Positions 13,513 through 14,739 of a stretch of DNA of 14,739 nucleotides are shown piece after piece. Source of the stretch: Bacteroidales bacterium (GTDB lineage: Bacteria > Bacteroidota > Bacteroidia > Bacteroidales > UBA10428); NCBI GenBank assembly GCA_016926235.1, contig JAFGOZ010000110.1, positions 1 to 14,739 on the forward strand, read 5' to 3'. The notes under the pieces are model-generated. The model was given only the letters and a program-made list of their open reading frames with translations, did no database searches and was not told the origin of the DNA. Both the position numbers and the translations under genes were made by a program. How positions within the stretch are numbered: the first letter of the stretch is position 1; the number at the start of each line of letters is the position of its first letter.

Positions 13513-14634
13513 TTATAATAAAAACTTTTCAACATTATCCGGATATATTACGCAAAAATCTGCATTTGGGTATGACCGTGTAAATGTTTTTTTAATGCGG
13601 GCGGATGCTGTATTATTCCATTTAAATTCATATGCATGTAAACGGCCCTCATATTCCTCAATATAATCTATTTCCTGCTGTTCTGTAGTCCGCCAGTACC
13701 AACTATTTATCCAATTTTCATCGTATGAGTTTTTCTTTAATCTTTCAGCAACCAAAAAATTTTCCCATAACTGACCAATATCAGAACGGTTTTCAGCTAT
13801 AGTATAATTTGAAATTAAAGTATTACGTACTCCGTTATCATAAAAATAAATCTTACGGCTATATTTTAGCTCATTTCTCAGGTTTCTGCTAAACGAACCT
13901 AACCGGAAAATTATATATGCCTGTTCCAGAAGGGTAATATATTTTTCAGTTGTTTTATTGTCTAAACCACATATTTGGCCCAGTTCATTATACGAAACCT
14001 GGTTGCCTATCTGATATGCTAAAGCTTGCAGGAGCTTAATGATTCTATCCGGCTTTTTAATCCTTTCCAGCAAAAGTATATCTTTATACAGATAGCTGTC
14101 AACCAAAAGCTTAAGAATATTTTTTTCTTCTCCCGGATGATTGAGTATATCAGGATAATAACCATATACCAACCTGTGGTTTAATGCTCTTTTTTCCATT
14201 AAAAAACCATGATGGTTTATCATTTCAGCAAATGAAAGAGGATATAATTTGTATTCCCATTTACGGCCGGTAGGAGGTTCATTTAACCTGTTCGCCAGTT
14301 CAAATGAAGAACTTCCGGTAGCAATAAGTTGAACATCTTTGATGTAATCTGTAATTAATTTTAAGCGAAGGCCAATTTCCGGGATAAGCTGTGCCTCATC
14401 AATGATAATTGTTTTCTTATTCCCAAAATATAATTGCAGGCGTTCAGCAGTAGGTGACTCAAACAGGGAAATAACATCAGGGCTGTCGCCGGTAAGCCAA
14501 AGCACATCTTCGTTATTTGAAAAGATTTTTTCAAGCAAAGTTGTCTTACCTACCTGCCTTGCGCCAATCAGGATAATAGCCTTACCTGTGTTTATCTTGT
14601 CGGATATTTTTCTTTCAAGAATTCGATTAACCAT
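13513..14634 (-). CDS. AAA ATPase with DUF4143 and nuclease-like C-terminus (subfamily 3)
   Basis: The 373-residue protein has Walker A GARQVGKTT (24-32), Walker B TIIIDEAQ (75-82), sensor 1 ATGSSSFEL (105-113) and TGRK (122-125) where relatives have AGR. The middle contains a winged-helix-like stretch (VSYNELGQICGLDNKTTEKYI, 213-233) and KIYFYDNGVRNTLI (261-274). The C-terminal PD-(D/E)xK-like residues are E291 (WENFLVAER), D323 (QEIDYIEE) and E336-F-K338. The protein is as long as typical family members and looks intact. It lies 134 bases upstream of the sugar transferase in the same direction, so readthrough into the capsule gene is possible. Sequence motifs differ clearly from the other two intact ATPases, so these are not recent tandem duplicates. 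Role unknown. Confidence 0.9.
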   Translation of the reverse strand: MVNRILERKISDKINTGKAIILIGARQVGKTTLLEKIFSNNEDVLWLTGDSPDVISLFESPTAERLQLYFGNKKTIIIDEAQLIPEIGLRLKLITDYIKDVQLIATGSSSFELANRLNEPPTGRKWEYKLYPLSFAEMINHHGFLMEKRALNHRLVYGYYPDILNHPGEEKNILKLLVDSYLYKDILLLERIKKPDRIIKLLQALAYQIGNQVSYNELGQICGLDNKTTEKYITLLEQAYIIFRLGSFSRNLRNELKYSRKIYFYDNGVRNTLISNYTIAENRSDIGQLWENFLVAERLKKNSYDENWINSWYWRTTEQQEIDYIEEYEGRLHAYEFKWNNTASARIKKTFTRSYPNADFCVIYPDNVEKFLL

Positions 14635-14666
14635 TATAATTTTTCACTACTATCCGATTAAATATT

Positions 14667-14682
14667 TTATGAAATTATGAAA
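14667..14682. repeat. Tandem octamer upstream of the subfamily 3 ATPase
   Basis: TTATGAAA occurs twice in direct tandem (14667-14674 and 14675-14682), 33 bases upstream of the ATPase ATG. It is a possible protein-binding or promoter element. With only two units of AT-rich sequence it could be chance. Confidence 0.3.
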
Positions 14683-14739
14683 TGCCTTTATTTATATGCC
14701 GTCCCTACGGGACTTTAATGACCCCAGGTCATTTTTGTG
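14679..14739. repeat. Bacteroidota-type hairpin intergenic repeat, cut by window end
   Basis: GTCCCtacGGGAC at 14701-14713 and GACCccaGGTC at 14720-14730 are two adjacent perfect small hairpins. The 22 bases before them match 11612-11633 at 20 positions. I recall near-identical hairpin elements scattered between genes in Bacteroidota, but cannot search for them here. The element continues beyond the window. Confidence 0.55.

Noticed and set aside
5849..14634. The ATPases as a classical toxin-antitoxin or transposon system
   Set aside because: There is no small partner gene, no transposase and no terminal inverted repeats bounding the units, so only the ATPase family itself can be supported.

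Overview
The window looks like chromosomal DNA of an AT-rich member of the Bacteroidota, probably a Bacteroidales/Marinilabiliales-type lineage. The evidence is weak Shine-Dalgarno sites, promoter candidates of the TAnnTTTG type, an outer-membrane Wzi-like barrel, several AAA/DUF4143 ATPases, and short intergenic hairpin repeats (GTCCCtacGGGAC, ACCCTgaaAGGGT) of a kind I recall from this phylum. The taxonomic call is inference; there is no rRNA gene here. I see no tRNA, CRISPR array or transposase.

Left part (1-5650), mostly housekeeping and sugar metabolism. A ComF-type phosphoribosyltransferase (+) is followed by a 380-base gene-free stretch of degenerate repeats, then gcvH (+). gcvH converges with ribE (-) on a single symmetric hairpin terminator. 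Divergent from ribE is a small YhbP/UPF0306 flavin-fold protein (+). Next comes a fused nucleotidyltransferase-GHMP sugar kinase (+), then, after 310 bases of purine-rich repeat, an extended-SDR epimerase/reductase (+). The fusion could make an activated NDP-sugar from a free sugar and the SDR could modify it; this pairing is inference.

Right part (5650-14739), everything on the minus strand. Surface-polysaccharide genes (a polyprenyl-phosphate sugar transferase of unusual architecture, a VanZ-like membrane protein and a Wzi-like barrel, the last two overlapping by ATGA) are interleaved with four members of the AAA ATPase/DUF4143 class. Three of these are intact and belong to visibly different subfamilies. 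The fourth is a 130-residue remnant whose homology stops at the sensor-1 region and runs into a sequence shared with another intergenic stretch of the window. The intact ATPase genes each have a distinctive element just upstream: two identical dyads 40 bp apart, a 31-bp palindrome with 14-bp arms, and a tandem octamer. These suggest self-contained, autoregulated modules inserted among capsule genes.

The intergenic DNA is the other theme. A degenerate GACGA/GATGA family begins directly at several stop codons, and direct repeats encoding a PGLxLK-type peptide flank one ATPase. A G8 tract six codons before the wzi stop is a plausible slippage site. Two genes, the first ATPase and the epimerase, have no ATG start available.
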